Assembly: GCF_001661595.2 (NCBI RefSeq) | Contig: NZ_LYPF02000016.1 | Location: 113,571 to 177,570, forward strand | Direction of reading: 5' to 3' | DNA length: 64,000 nt | From: Crocinitomix algicola | GTDB taxonomy: Bacteria > Bacteroidota > Bacteroidia > Flavobacteriales_D > Crocinitomicaceae | Shown: positions 54,664-62,995 of the stretch, piece after piece | How positions within the stretch are numbered: position 1 is the first letter of the stretch | Layout of the letters: each line of letters starts with the position of its first letter | Translations under genes and position numbers: made by a program | The notes under the pieces: model-generated | Told to the model about the DNA's origin: nothing | The model's input: the letters and a program-made list of their open reading frames with translations, nothing else | The model's database searches: none

Positions 54664-56193
54664 TTAATGTTTAAAATGTCGATTTCCGGTAAACACCATA
54701 CTCATTCCTGCCTTGTTGCAATAGTCAATCGAATCTTGATCTTTAATTGATCCACCTGGTTGAACTACTGCCGTAATCCCAGCATTATCTGCTATTTCAA
54801 CACAATCTGGGAAAGGGAAGAAGGCATCTGATGCCATTACAGCTCCTTTTAAATCAAAGTTGAATGAGTTTGCTTTGTGAATGGCTTGACGTAAAGCATC
54901 GACACGCGATGTTTGTCCGGTTCCACTTGCTAATAGTTGTCCATTTTTGGCTAAAACAATTGTATTCGATTTTGTGTGCTTAACAAGTTTGTTTGCAAAT
55001 TCTAAATCATTCAGTTCTTGGGCTGTCGGATTTTGCTCAGTTTTCGATTCAAAATTTACTTGTTGATCCGTAATTAAGTCTTTATCTTGTTCAAGAACTC
55101 CATTCAATATAGTTCTAAAAGTCTTTTTTGGTAAAGACACTTCCTTTTGTACGAGTAGAACACGATTTTTCTTACCTTTTAAAATAGTTAAGGCTTCATC
55201 TACGAATCCTGGAGCAATAACAACCTCGCAAAACAATTCGTGAATTTTATTGGCCGTTTCTACATCGATTTCCGTATTGGAAATTAAAATTCCTCCAAAA
55301 GCAGAAACTGGATCTCCAGCCAAAGCATCTGTATAAGCTTCAGATATTGTTGGTCGAGTTGCTAGTCCACAAGCATTATTGTGTTTTAAAATGGCAAAGG
55401 TTGGATTGTCATTTTTGAAATCTTCCATGAGCTGAACAGCGGCATCAACATCCAATAAATTATTGTATGAAAGTTCTTTGCCGTGTAATTTGTCAAACAT
55501 CGCATCCAAATCACCGTAAAACACACCTTTTTGATGAGGGTTTTCTCCGTATCTTAAAACTTTGGCTGTTGAAATGCTTTGTTTAAACACGTCTACTTCA
55601 CCTTGGTTGAAATAATTGAAAATATGCGTGTCATAATGAGAAGATACTTCGAAGGCAGCACGAGAAAACTCCTTGCGCTCTTCCAAACTTGTACCTTCTT
55701 TATGGTTTTGCAGTATTTCCAATAAATTCTGATATTCTTTTTTTGATGGAACGATAACAACGTCTTTATAGTTTTTTGCCGCTGCCCGAATCAACGATAT
55801 TCCTCCTATATCAATTTTTTCAATGATGTCTTCATGCGAAGCTCCTGATGCAACAGTTGCCTCAAAAGGATACAAGTCAACAATTACCAAATCTAAGTCA
55901 GGAATTCCATATTCAGCTACCTGCTTTTGATCTTCCTCAAGATCTCTGCGAGAAAGTATACCCCCAAATATTTTTGGATGTAATGTTTTAACACGTCCTC
56001 CTAATATAGAAGGGTAAGAGGTTAAATCCTCAACGCGCTCAACAGCGATCCCTAAATCTTTTATGAATTTTTCCGTTCCTCCAGTTGAATAAATTGTGAC
56101 ACCTTGCGCGTCTAACTCCTTAACAATTGCATCTAATCCTGTTTTATCAAATACAGAGATTAATGCATTTTTAATCCTTTTTCTTTCGGCCAT
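54664..56193 (-). CDS. purH: Bifunctional AICAR transformylase/IMP cyclohydrolase PurH
   Basis: This enzyme carries out the last two steps of IMP synthesis. The 509-residue protein has an N-terminal IMP cyclohydrolase (MGS-like) domain (about 1-190, ALISVFDKTGLD, YSTGGTEKFI) and a C-terminal AICAR transformylase with KHNNACGLA and AFFPFPD. I chose the ATG at 56193 because the 13 upstream residues of the longer frame read promoter DNA. It is separated from mreB by 97 bases, and the pair purH-mreB is a common flavobacterial arrangement. Confidence 0.96.
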   Translation of the reverse strand: MAERKRIKNALISVFDKTGLDAIVKELDAQGVTIYSTGGTEKFIKDLGIAVERVEDLTSYPSILGGRVKTLHPKIFGGILSRRDLEEDQKQVAEYGIPDLDLVIVDLYPFEATVASGASHEDIIEKIDIGGISLIRAAAKNYKDVVIVPSKKEYQNLLEILQNHKEGTSLEERKEFSRAAFEVSSHYDTHIFNYFNQGEVDVFKQSISTAKVLRYGENPHQKGVFYGDLDAMFDKLHGKELSYNNLLDVDAAVQLMEDFKNDNPTFAILKHNNACGLATRPTISEAYTDALAGDPVSAFGGILISNTEIDVETANKIHELFCEVVIAPGFVDEALTILKGKKNRVLLVQKEVSLPKKTFRTILNGVLEQDKDLITDQQVNFESKTEQNPTAQELNDLEFANKLVKHTKSNTIVLAKNGQLLASGTGQTSRVDALRQAIHKANSFNFDLKGAVMASDAFFPFPDCVEIADNAGITAVVQPGGSIKDQDSIDYCNKAGMSMVFTGNRHFKH

Positions 56194-56229
56194 TACCAGT
56201 TTAAAATCGATTCTGTAAAATAGAAGATA

Positions 56230-56237
56230 CAAAGGTA
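56230..56237 (-). promoter_or_regulatory. Predicted -7 box of purH
   Basis: The minus strand reads TACCTTTG, an exact TAnnTTTG, 36 bases before the ATG. No purine riboswitch fold is visible in the remaining leader. Confidence 0.5.
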
Positions 56238-56420
56238 CTATTTTAGGCGCTATTCGTGGGTTTATTATCTATAAAAATGGCTTGTTTTTAATAAATGTTG
56301 CATTTTGTTGATTATTCGTGATAATTTTCATGCCGAAATTCGCGCTCCTTTTTGACTGAAAACTTGATCGTTTTCAGCTTGTAAAGATTTGAATGATTGA
56401 TTATTAATGTGGGATATCTC

Positions 56421-56441
56421 AATGCTTTTTAATATATTTGA
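56421..56441 (+). promoter_or_regulatory. Predicted promoter of the DUF2341 T9SS gene
   Basis: The -7 box TATATTTG (56433-56440) lies 27 bases before the ATG. The 21-base segment AATGCTTTT...TATATTTGA differs at two positions from that at 4979-4999 before the FG-GAP lipoprotein gene. No clear -33 element is visible. The rest of 56242-56420 shows nothing else. Confidence 0.5.
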
Positions 56442-56467
56442 AAAATCTAAAACCAAAATCTATCCCT

Positions 56468-58501
56468 ATGAAAACAAGTAAAAAACTGCTTCTATCGCTA
56501 TTTTTTATTAGCTCTACTTTTTTGTTAAACAATCAAATTTTTGCACAAGAATGCATGCAAGATTGGGAAAACAGAATTCCGTTAACAATAGATAATAGCG
56601 CTGGTGATGCTCTTACTGACTATCAAATTCAAGTAATATTAGATACTGAAACACCTATAATGATGGGATTAATGGAAGCAGACGGAAGGGACTTACGTGT
56701 TACAAATGGAACTTGCTGTGAGCCTTTATGTTATTTTATTGAAAGTGGAATAAATACAACTGAAACGGTGATTTGGGTTAAGGTTCCTGAGATTGGAGCG
56801 GGTGAGACGATTGATTTATATGCTTTTATTGGTAATCCTGATGCTGATCCAGTGTCTGATCCAGCCTGTACTTTTGCGTTCTACGAAGGTTTTGTTGATG
56901 CTGATTTCAACTTAGAATATTTATGTGGAGGAATCTCGGATAGCGCTGTATTTGAAGGTGATTTTAATTTAGCTTGGACTGCAAGTGGAATGCTTGGTTC
57001 AAACAGCACCTTTCCAGTTGAAGAAGTATATACTGCAGAGGTTAAGATGAACAGTATTTCTGGAAATTGGCCCGCAATTTATTGGGCGAAAGAATCAAGT
57101 AAAAAAAATTATGGTTTAATGGGGGCGGCTGATCAAGCTCGAATTTCATTGACTGGTGGTGGATCTGATTGGTGTTCAGGTCATAATTGGGCTTCGCCTC
57201 TCGTTGGGTATACTGATCCTGAAGGAGTTTGGTCATTCACTTGGATTGAAACGGGATCTCTTGTAGGAAATTTTCCAACCGCGGGTGAAATCCTTTCCTC
57301 AAATGATTTGTATGCTAAGGATGAGGATCTAAGATTAGCAATAGGTGGAATATCTTCTGGTGCCGGTTCAATGAATATGGATTGGATTCGTGTAAGGAAG
57401 TATGCCGCTATTCCACCAACACTAGAGGTTGGGGATTTAGGAGAATTTTCACCTGCAGGAACATTAGATTTACCGTCAGAATTATTGGCATGTGAAGAAG
57501 GAATTTTGGATGCTGGTGAAGGATACATTTTGTATGATTGGAGTTCTGGAGGTGATGAGCAAATTGAAACTATTCTCGCTGATGGATGGGTTTATCTAAC
57601 AGTAACTGATGATGAAGGTTGCGAACAGACTGATTCTGTAGATGTTTCTATTGGTGAATCATTTTATATAGAAGAAGGGTATACGATTTGTTCTGGTGAG
57701 TCTTTTGAGTTTCCTGATGGAACAGTAATTGAATCTATTTTGGATGAAATTAGCTATACCAGTGAATTTATGACTGCTGAATTTGGCTGTGACAGTACTA
57801 TTGTGACGACAATCGACGTTTATGAATTAACACCGTTGTTAGACTTAGGTGAGGATATTTCAAATTGTGGTGATACCGTATTTTTGGATGCTGGCCCTGG
57901 ATTTGCCTCTTATGATTGGTCGGATGGTGATACAGATCAAATTGATACTGTAACAAGCTCGGGTTTATACACCTTAACTGTAATTGACGCGAATGGATGT
58001 ACACAATTCGACAATATTGGAGTAACAATTACAAATCTTGATAATGGAACGAGTACTTCCGGCTTTACAATCAGTTCAAACCAAGAAGATGCAACATATC
58101 AGTGGTTAGATTGTAGCGATGATTATGCAACAATTGATGGCGAAACAAATATGGAGTTTATGCCTTCAGAAAACGGCAATTACGCGGTTGAAGTAAGTAT
58201 TGGTGAGTGTGTTGACACTTCAGCATGTGTTGCGATAACTGGAATGACAATTCAAGAGAATAGTAGCGCTAAATTTAGCGTTTACCCAAATCCAACAACC
58301 GGTTTATTTAATGTCGATTTGTTGGGAGTTTCTGGTGAATTGCAATTGGTTGTTTCAAGTTCAGATGGACAAATCATCTTGTCTCAAACTGTGGTTGGAA
58401 ATCAAATTTTAACTTTGGATTTGCCACTTGCCAACGGAATTTATTTTGTTGAAGTAATTCAGAATGAATCCAACCAAACGCTTCGATTAATCAAACAGTA
58501 A
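56468..58501 (+). CDS. Secreted T9SS cargo protein with DUF2341 domain
   Basis: The 677-residue protein has a signal peptide ending IFAQ. Residues 30-120 match DUF2341 (WENRIPLTIDN, DLRVTNGTC, IWVKVPEIGAGETIDLYAFI). A jelly-roll-like part follows (about 135-320) and then Ig-like repeats with a DAGEGYILYDWSSGGDEQ pattern and a LDAGPGFASYDWSDGDTDQ repeat. A T9SS type A sorting domain ends it (SVYPNPTTGLF, NGIYFVEVIQ, LRLIKQ). The function is probably binding or adhesion. I chose the ATG at 56468; an upstream in-frame TTG lies inside the -7 box. A terminator follows. Confidence 0.85.
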   Translation: MKTSKKLLLSLFFISSTFLLNNQIFAQECMQDWENRIPLTIDNSAGDALTDYQIQVILDTETPIMMGLMEADGRDLRVTNGTCCEPLCYFIESGINTTETVIWVKVPEIGAGETIDLYAFIGNPDADPVSDPACTFAFYEGFVDADFNLEYLCGGISDSAVFEGDFNLAWTASGMLGSNSTFPVEEVYTAEVKMNSISGNWPAIYWAKESSKKNYGLMGAADQARISLTGGGSDWCSGHNWASPLVGYTDPEGVWSFTWIETGSLVGNFPTAGEILSSNDLYAKDEDLRLAIGGISSGAGSMNMDWIRVRKYAAIPPTLEVGDLGEFSPAGTLDLPSELLACEEGILDAGEGYILYDWSSGGDEQIETILADGWVYLTVTDDEGCEQTDSVDVSIGESFYIEEGYTICSGESFEFPDGTVIESILDEISYTSEFMTAEFGCDSTIVTTIDVYELTPLLDLGEDISNCGDTVFLDAGPGFASYDWSDGDTDQIDTVTSSGLYTLTVIDANGCTQFDNIGVTITNLDNGTSTSGFTISSNQEDATYQWLDCSDDYATIDGETNMEFMPSENGNYAVEVSIGECVDTSACVAITGMTIQENSSAKFSVYPNPTTGLFNVDLLGVSGELQLVVSSSDGQIILSQTVVGNQILTLDLPLANGIYFVEVIQNESNQTLRLIKQ

Positions 58502-58510
58502 GATGATATA

Positions 58511-58537
58511 GCCTCGTCAGTTCGGCGAGGTTTTTTT
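58511..58537 (+). terminator. Rho-independent terminator
   Basis: CCTCG pairs with CGAGG (58512-58516 with 58526-58530) around a 9-base loop and is followed by seven T residues. It lies 10 bases after the T9SS gene stop. Confidence 0.75.
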
Positions 58538-59423
58538 ACCATCCACTGATATAAACTTTTGTTCCTACACCACAGTCATGTTTTTTACAATAAGCTCTGC
58601 CTGCATTTAAACAGAGTTGAACAGGATCGATATCATTCACCCAGTCATCAATTATTTGTTCTAAAACATAAGCGCCAGGAAAAAGTAGGGAATTAGTTCT
58701 GACCAATGGATAACCACCGGCCAGCATCAATTCTTCTTGTAAATATCCGTAGGAAACACATGCGTTCATGACGACATCAGTTCGTTTACTGGTGTTGTTA
58801 ATCCATGGTTTAATATCGATATAATCCATAACCCCATTATGTCCATTGAAAATTATTAAATCGGCTTCATCGGCAACATTTAAGGTTTTATGACTTGGTA
58901 AATTCACTTGTTGTGAACGATGACCTGCAATAGCTGCTAGATAGTCGTTCATGGTTTCTTCCATCCGATCTCCACGGTAAGCATCTGCAATAAAATAAAC
59001 GGTGGATTCAGGATAGTTCTTTTTGAAAACAACTCTTTCTAAAACATTCGTATCAAGATCCAATTGATTATAAACTAATTCCCAGTCCCGAGCCTTTGCG
59101 AAATAAGCTTTCGTTCCACCGCTTGTCGCCCAATATAAATTTGTTCTTAAACTTAAACCGTTTCCTAAGCTCTCACTGGTTGGAACAATTCCTTGATGCT
59201 CATTATCACAAAGTGGAATATAACCATGTACAATTAATGGTTCATTATTGGCTTTTTTTAGGGCAATACGTTTTTTTATGGCTGATCGACCAAACTCTTC
59301 ACTTATGGGTTCATTTATAGTAATTGACGGCTCTAATTTCGTTTCTTCAAATCCTGTTGAATGAACCTCTGTTTGGCAACTAACAACAACTAAAAATGTT
59401 AAAAAATGTAAAAAATATCTCAT
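58536..59423 (-). CDS. Lipoprotein with a caspase-like His/Cys pattern
   Basis: The 295-residue protein has lipobox VVVSC (Cys16), so it is probably an envelope lipoprotein. The region DEADLIIFNGHNGVMDYIDI (His195) and TDVVMNACVSYG (Cys222) follows the clan CD pattern 'hydrophobic strand-x-GH-x-G ... hydrophobic strand-x-AC-x-S' of caspase- and gingipain-like peptidases. Whether the protein is catalytic is unclear. The N-terminal third has no known family. I chose the ATG at 59423; an earlier ATG five codons upstream has no signal character. Confidence 0.6.
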   Translation of the reverse strand: MRYFLHFLTFLVVVSCQTEVHSTGFEETKLEPSITINEPISEEFGRSAIKKRIALKKANNEPLIVHGYIPLCDNEHQGIVPTSESLGNGLSLRTNLYWATSGGTKAYFAKARDWELVYNQLDLDTNVLERVVFKKNYPESTVYFIADAYRGDRMEETMNDYLAAIAGHRSQQVNLPSHKTLNVADEADLIIFNGHNGVMDYIDIKPWINNTSKRTDVVMNACVSYGYLQEELMLAGGYPLVRTNSLLFPGAYVLEQIIDDWVNDIDPVQLCLNAGRAYCKKHDCGVGTKVYISGW

Positions 59424-59552
59424 ATATGAATAATGCAAATCAGGTTGAAAGTAACAAAAAAGCGATTAATTGAGAAATCTCTTTTGTTTGTTGAAATTAA
59501 CGATTTATGTCTTTTCAATAGCGGTATATTTAAACCTCTTATTAAAAATGAC

Positions 59553-60116
59553 ATGAGTAAAGCACAAGAATTGGTTATATCGCAAACTGTTGTGAAAGAA
59601 CAAAAACGATTGTTTAATTTCATTCGTAAAAGGGTCAGTTCTCAGCTTGACGCAGAAGATATTTTACAAGACGTTTTCTTTCAATTGGCCCGTGTTTCAG
59701 GTGAATTCAATAATATTGAGAAAATAAGTGCATGGCTCTTCCAAGTTGCGCGTAATAAAATCACGGATTTATATCGCAAAAAGAAAAGTATTCCATTTAG
59801 TCAAATTGGAACAGCAGAGCAAGAAGATAGCGAATTTTCAAATTCGTTCGAATCATCTATTCTCGATTTTAAGGCGTTGCCGGATGAGTTGCTCGAACGA
59901 GAGAATTTAGCGGAGTTAATAAAAAACTGTTTAAAAGAATTGCCAGAGGACCAGAGGAAGGTCTTTGAAATGCACGAATATGAAGGTTTGTCATTTAAAG
60001 AAATTTCTGCTGAATTAGGTGAATCGGTGAATACTTTAATTTCTCGGAAAAGATACGCCGTGGTTCAACTAAGAAAAAAGCTGATACATGAATATGAACA
60101 GTTAAAATCTGCTTAA
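59553..60116 (+). CDS. ECF-type RNA polymerase sigma factor
   Basis: The 187-residue protein has sigma region 2 (about 15-85: RLFNFIRKRVSSQLDAEDIL, DVFFQLARVS, ISAWLFQVARNKITDLYR) and region 4 (about 125-180: LPEDQRKVFEMHEYEGLSFK, then EISAELGESVNTLISRKRYA). I chose the ATG at 59553 (MSKAQELVI); the 40-residue upstream extension has no family match and overlaps the divergent gene. No anti-sigma gene is adjacent. The convergent neighbour is a SpoIIE-type phosphatase, whose stop overlaps this gene by four bases. Confidence 0.88.
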   Translation: MSKAQELVISQTVVKEQKRLFNFIRKRVSSQLDAEDILQDVFFQLARVSGEFNNIEKISAWLFQVARNKITDLYRKKKSIPFSQIGTAEQEDSEFSNSFESSILDFKALPDELLERENLAELIKNCLKELPEDQRKVFEMHEYEGLSFKEISAELGESVNTLISRKRYAVVQLRKKLIHEYEQLKSA

Positions 60117-61765
60117 ATTCGAAATCCCCAAATACAAATATCATCGATTTGTTCTAACTCACCTTTCCATTCTTCATACGCATTTACAAGGCGTTCACGT
60201 TGTTTTTCATAAGGTAAGTCTTTGTTTTCCAATAAGAATGATTTTACGCGATGAGGCATAAGTTTTTTACGTTTAGGTCCACCAAATTGATCTTGTAAAC
60301 CATCAGTATAAAGAAAAAATAAATCTTCAGAATTGAACTTTATTTCATGATTTGTAAATGAGCGATCAGCATAAAATCGTGAAACTGATTGTTTATCTGC
60401 TTTTAATTCCTTTGGCTCCCCATTAGTGATATAATACAGGTGGTTGTTCGCTCCAGCGAATTGTAAAGTATTGCTTTTGCGGTCAATTCGACATAATGAA
60501 ATATCCATCCCGTCGTAAACAGTGTAGTCACCACTTTCAAAGGTTTCAATGATTAGCGATAGACATTTGTCGAGTATTAGTGCAGGTTCGGTTAAGTTAA
60601 ATTCTTTTACAGACCGATTAAGAGCGCTTGAACAAGTCATGCTTACTAAAGCGCCTGGAACGCCATGACCGGTGCAGTCGGCAACAGCGATATAGAGAAA
60701 ATCATCTTTCTCAACCATCCAATAGAAATCTCCTGCAACAATATCTTTGGGCTTGTATAGCACAAAAGAATTGGGTAAAAGGCGATTGATTTTTTTATCA
60801 TCCGGTAAGATGGCAGTTTGCAATCTTTTAGCATAAGTGATACTCGCCAAAATTTCTTCGTTTATTCGCGCCTTTTCATCATGCGAAAATTGCAGATCCT
60901 GTTTGTAAGCATCATTCTTTTTAACATAGATATAGATGGTGTAGCCTGCAACAACTAAGAGTATACATGATAGAAAGCAGAAGAAGGCAATTAAATTTCG
61001 AGTGAATTTACCCTCAATGCCCGCCTCTTTAATTTTGACTTGTAATTTAAATTCTTCACTCTTTTCTATTGCCGTAACAATGTTCGCAATATTGTCCATT
61101 ATGCGTTGATTAGATTGAATTAATTGCAATTCTTTCTTTTTGAGTTCATTCTCATATTCTTTCTCTTCTGCTTTAAGTGTAGAAATTTCTCTATTTAAGG
61201 TGCTATACGAATAGTTGGGGACTTTTTTTTGATTCTTCGCTTGACTCCTGTTACCGAATAATTTATTTAAAAAACCAGCCTGGCGATCCTCTTTTTCTTT
61301 TGGTATTGCGACATCGGTGACTAATCCAACTTTGTTCTCGACTTTTTCAAATACACTGCTTACACTTTGCTCATTCTGCACAACCAGCAGCTCATCGAGT
61401 ACATCGAATTTCTGCTGTGATAGTGCGTCAATTTGTCGAACATCTCTTAAAAATGCTGTGTCATTTTTTGCTGTACGATAAAGTTGTTTTATACTGGTTT
61501 GGACATTGCGAATTGATTCATTGTATCGGTTTAAATAATCATCGTCCAACGTGATGCCGTAAGATTTTACCTGACTCTCTGCGTTAGTCACCGTAAAGAG
61601 AACATTTTTTAGATGAACCAGTCGCTCATTCGGTTTAGCTTCATCTTCTATTTTCGTGACGATGTTCTGTAAAGACCAATTCACCCAAAAAGCACTGGCA
61701 ATTACCATTAAAACAGTTGTAATTAACGCAATTAAAACACGATTTGTAAAGGGTATGCGTCGCAT
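60113..61765 (-). CDS. Membrane-bound SpoIIE-type PP2C phosphatase with sensor domain
   Basis: The 550-residue protein has an N-terminal membrane helix (about 9-30), a helical periplasmic CHASE3-like sensor region (about 35-245) with a long coiled coil, and a second membrane helix (about 262-282). A short coiled linker (YKQDLQFSHDEKARINEEIL) leads to a PP2C/SpoIIE phosphatase domain (about 310-550). Metal-binding motifs are AGDFYW and VADCTGHGVPGALVSM, plus the late FYTDGLQDQ, read here as FLYTDGLQD. Such enzymes act on anti-anti-sigma phosphoproteins. None is encoded nearby. Confidence 0.88.
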   Translation of the reverse strand: MRRIPFTNRVLIALITTVLMVIASAFWVNWSLQNIVTKIEDEAKPNERLVHLKNVLFTVTNAESQVKSYGITLDDDYLNRYNESIRNVQTSIKQLYRTAKNDTAFLRDVRQIDALSQQKFDVLDELLVVQNEQSVSSVFEKVENKVGLVTDVAIPKEKEDRQAGFLNKLFGNRSQAKNQKKVPNYSYSTLNREISTLKAEEKEYENELKKKELQLIQSNQRIMDNIANIVTAIEKSEEFKLQVKIKEAGIEGKFTRNLIAFFCFLSCILLVVAGYTIYIYVKKNDAYKQDLQFSHDEKARINEEILASITYAKRLQTAILPDDKKINRLLPNSFVLYKPKDIVAGDFYWMVEKDDFLYIAVADCTGHGVPGALVSMTCSSALNRSVKEFNLTEPALILDKCLSLIIETFESGDYTVYDGMDISLCRIDRKSNTLQFAGANNHLYYITNGEPKELKADKQSVSRFYADRSFTNHEIKFNSEDLFFLYTDGLQDQFGGPKRKKLMPHRVKSFLLENKDLPYEKQRERLVNAYEEWKGELEQIDDICIWGFRI

Positions 61766-61831
61766 ATATAGAGTAGAGCCTTTTCAGTTGTATAAGACAA
61801 AGTTACAAACATGTTACTTAAAAATGGTTAT

Positions 61832-62488
61832 TCAGGGTTGAAATACAGTTTCTTTTAATGTTCGACCTTGTTCGTCTTGTATTGCAATTAAATAGAATCC
61901 TGCAGCATAATCGCGGAGTGCAATTGAAGTAATAGGTTCTAAATCGTTTTGATAAACTATTTGACCATTTAATTGTGTAATGAGCAAAGTAGCATTGGCA
62001 AATGGATTGTCCAAAAACACCGTTAAAACACCATTGATATGATTTATTTTTGCCCAGGGTTTTGCTTCCAACTTACCTGTTTCCGTAACGGTATATTCAA
62101 ATCGTAAGGTGTCACTTATGCTAGCGTCATCCGGACTTGTTATGAGAAACAGAATGGAACCAGTTCCTAATGTTTCGTTGGCGGATAAGTTTAAAGATAA
62201 AAATCCTTGTGAACCAGGATCTAAATTTCCGAATGATCCAACTTTTGGAATGAGATTGAAGCATTGAAAATTCGTACAAGCCGAAGTACTCCATTCGTTC
62301 AGTAAATCATTGTCTAACACCTCAAAATCTAAAGAAAGACTTTTTGAAGAGTTATTTTCAATGTAGATGAAATCAGTGTCATAATAGTCTTGTGCTATCG
62401 TTTTGTTCACTTGAACATTGGGATTAAAATTTAGCGTTTGAGCAAAATTAAATAAGGGAATTGATAGAAGTAGAGTGAGAAAACGCAT
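61832..62488 (-). CDS. Small secreted protein with T9SS-type C-terminus
   Basis: The 218-residue protein has a signal peptide (MRFLTLLLSIPLFNFAQ). The mature part begins LNFNPNVQVNKTIAQDYYDT and forms one Ig-like beta-sandwich (about 20-135), with a cysteine pair in ACTNFQC. The last 75 residues follow the T9SS sorting-domain pattern (LLITQLNGQIVYQNDL, GFYLIAIQDEQGRTLKETVF), although the usual YPNP motif is missing. The function is unknown. Confidence 0.75.
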   Translation of the reverse strand: MRFLTLLLSIPLFNFAQTLNFNPNVQVNKTIAQDYYDTDFIYIENNSSKSLSLDFEVLDNDLLNEWSTSACTNFQCFNLIPKVGSFGNLDPGSQGFLSLNLSANETLGTGSILFLITSPDDASISDTLRFEYTVTETGKLEAKPWAKINHINGVLTVFLDNPFANATLLITQLNGQIVYQNDLEPITSIALRDYAAGFYLIAIQDEQGRTLKETVFQP

Positions 62489-62673
62489 ACCAGTTAAACG
62501 TAAAATTTATCAATTTGGTATAAAAATCAAAAGTAGACAATTTTACTAGAATGTTATTAAATCGTTTTAAAACTTAAGTTATCCTTAACTAACCGATAAT
62601 TAAACGATTAAAAGCAACGCTTCGTCGAAAAAATACGTTTACCAAATAACAAAACCACCAAACAAATAAACTT

Positions 62674-62979
62674 ATGAAATTGCTTTTAGCCTTTTTGTTC
62701 CTGATTTCATTTCATGCGAACTGTTTTTCTCAAGCGGGTGAGCCGCAGCCATATCCACTGTATGAATATAAAATCACCTTTAATGAAGTTCAATTTGAAT
62801 CGGAATCTCTTCAAATATTAACTTCCGATAATGAAGAGATTTCAGGTGTGCAACCCATTATTTTAAAGGACGAACTAAATCAAAAATTTACCATAGATTT
62901 TTCGGCTTGCGAAGAAGGTGAATATTTGATTAAAGGAAGAAGAGGATCAATAGATTTAACGTATATCATATCCCGATAA
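62674..62979 (+). CDS. Small secreted protein, unknown function
   Basis: The 101-residue protein has a signal peptide (MKLLLAFLFLISFHANCFSQ). The mature part is strand-rich (YPLYEYKITFNEVQFES) with one Cys near residue 81 and ends in LTYIISR. It has no known family. It lies 16 bases upstream of the large repeat protein gene on the same strand and is probably co-transcribed with it. Confidence 0.7.
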   Translation: MKLLLAFLFLISFHANCFSQAGEPQPYPLYEYKITFNEVQFESESLQILTSDNEEISGVQPIILKDELNQKFTIDFSACEEGEYLIKGRRGSIDLTYIISR

Positions 62980-62995
62980 TTAAGACCTGAATACA

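Noticed and set aside
57181..57528. 115-residue minus-strand frame opposite the DUF2341 protein gene
   Set aside because: Pro/Ser-rich antisense of a coding gene with clear domains; no promoter.
59433..59552. 40-residue N-terminal extension of the sigma factor
   Set aside because: Would overlap the divergent lipoprotein gene and has no match to sigma region 1.1 or 2; the ATG at 59553 gives the normal ECF length.
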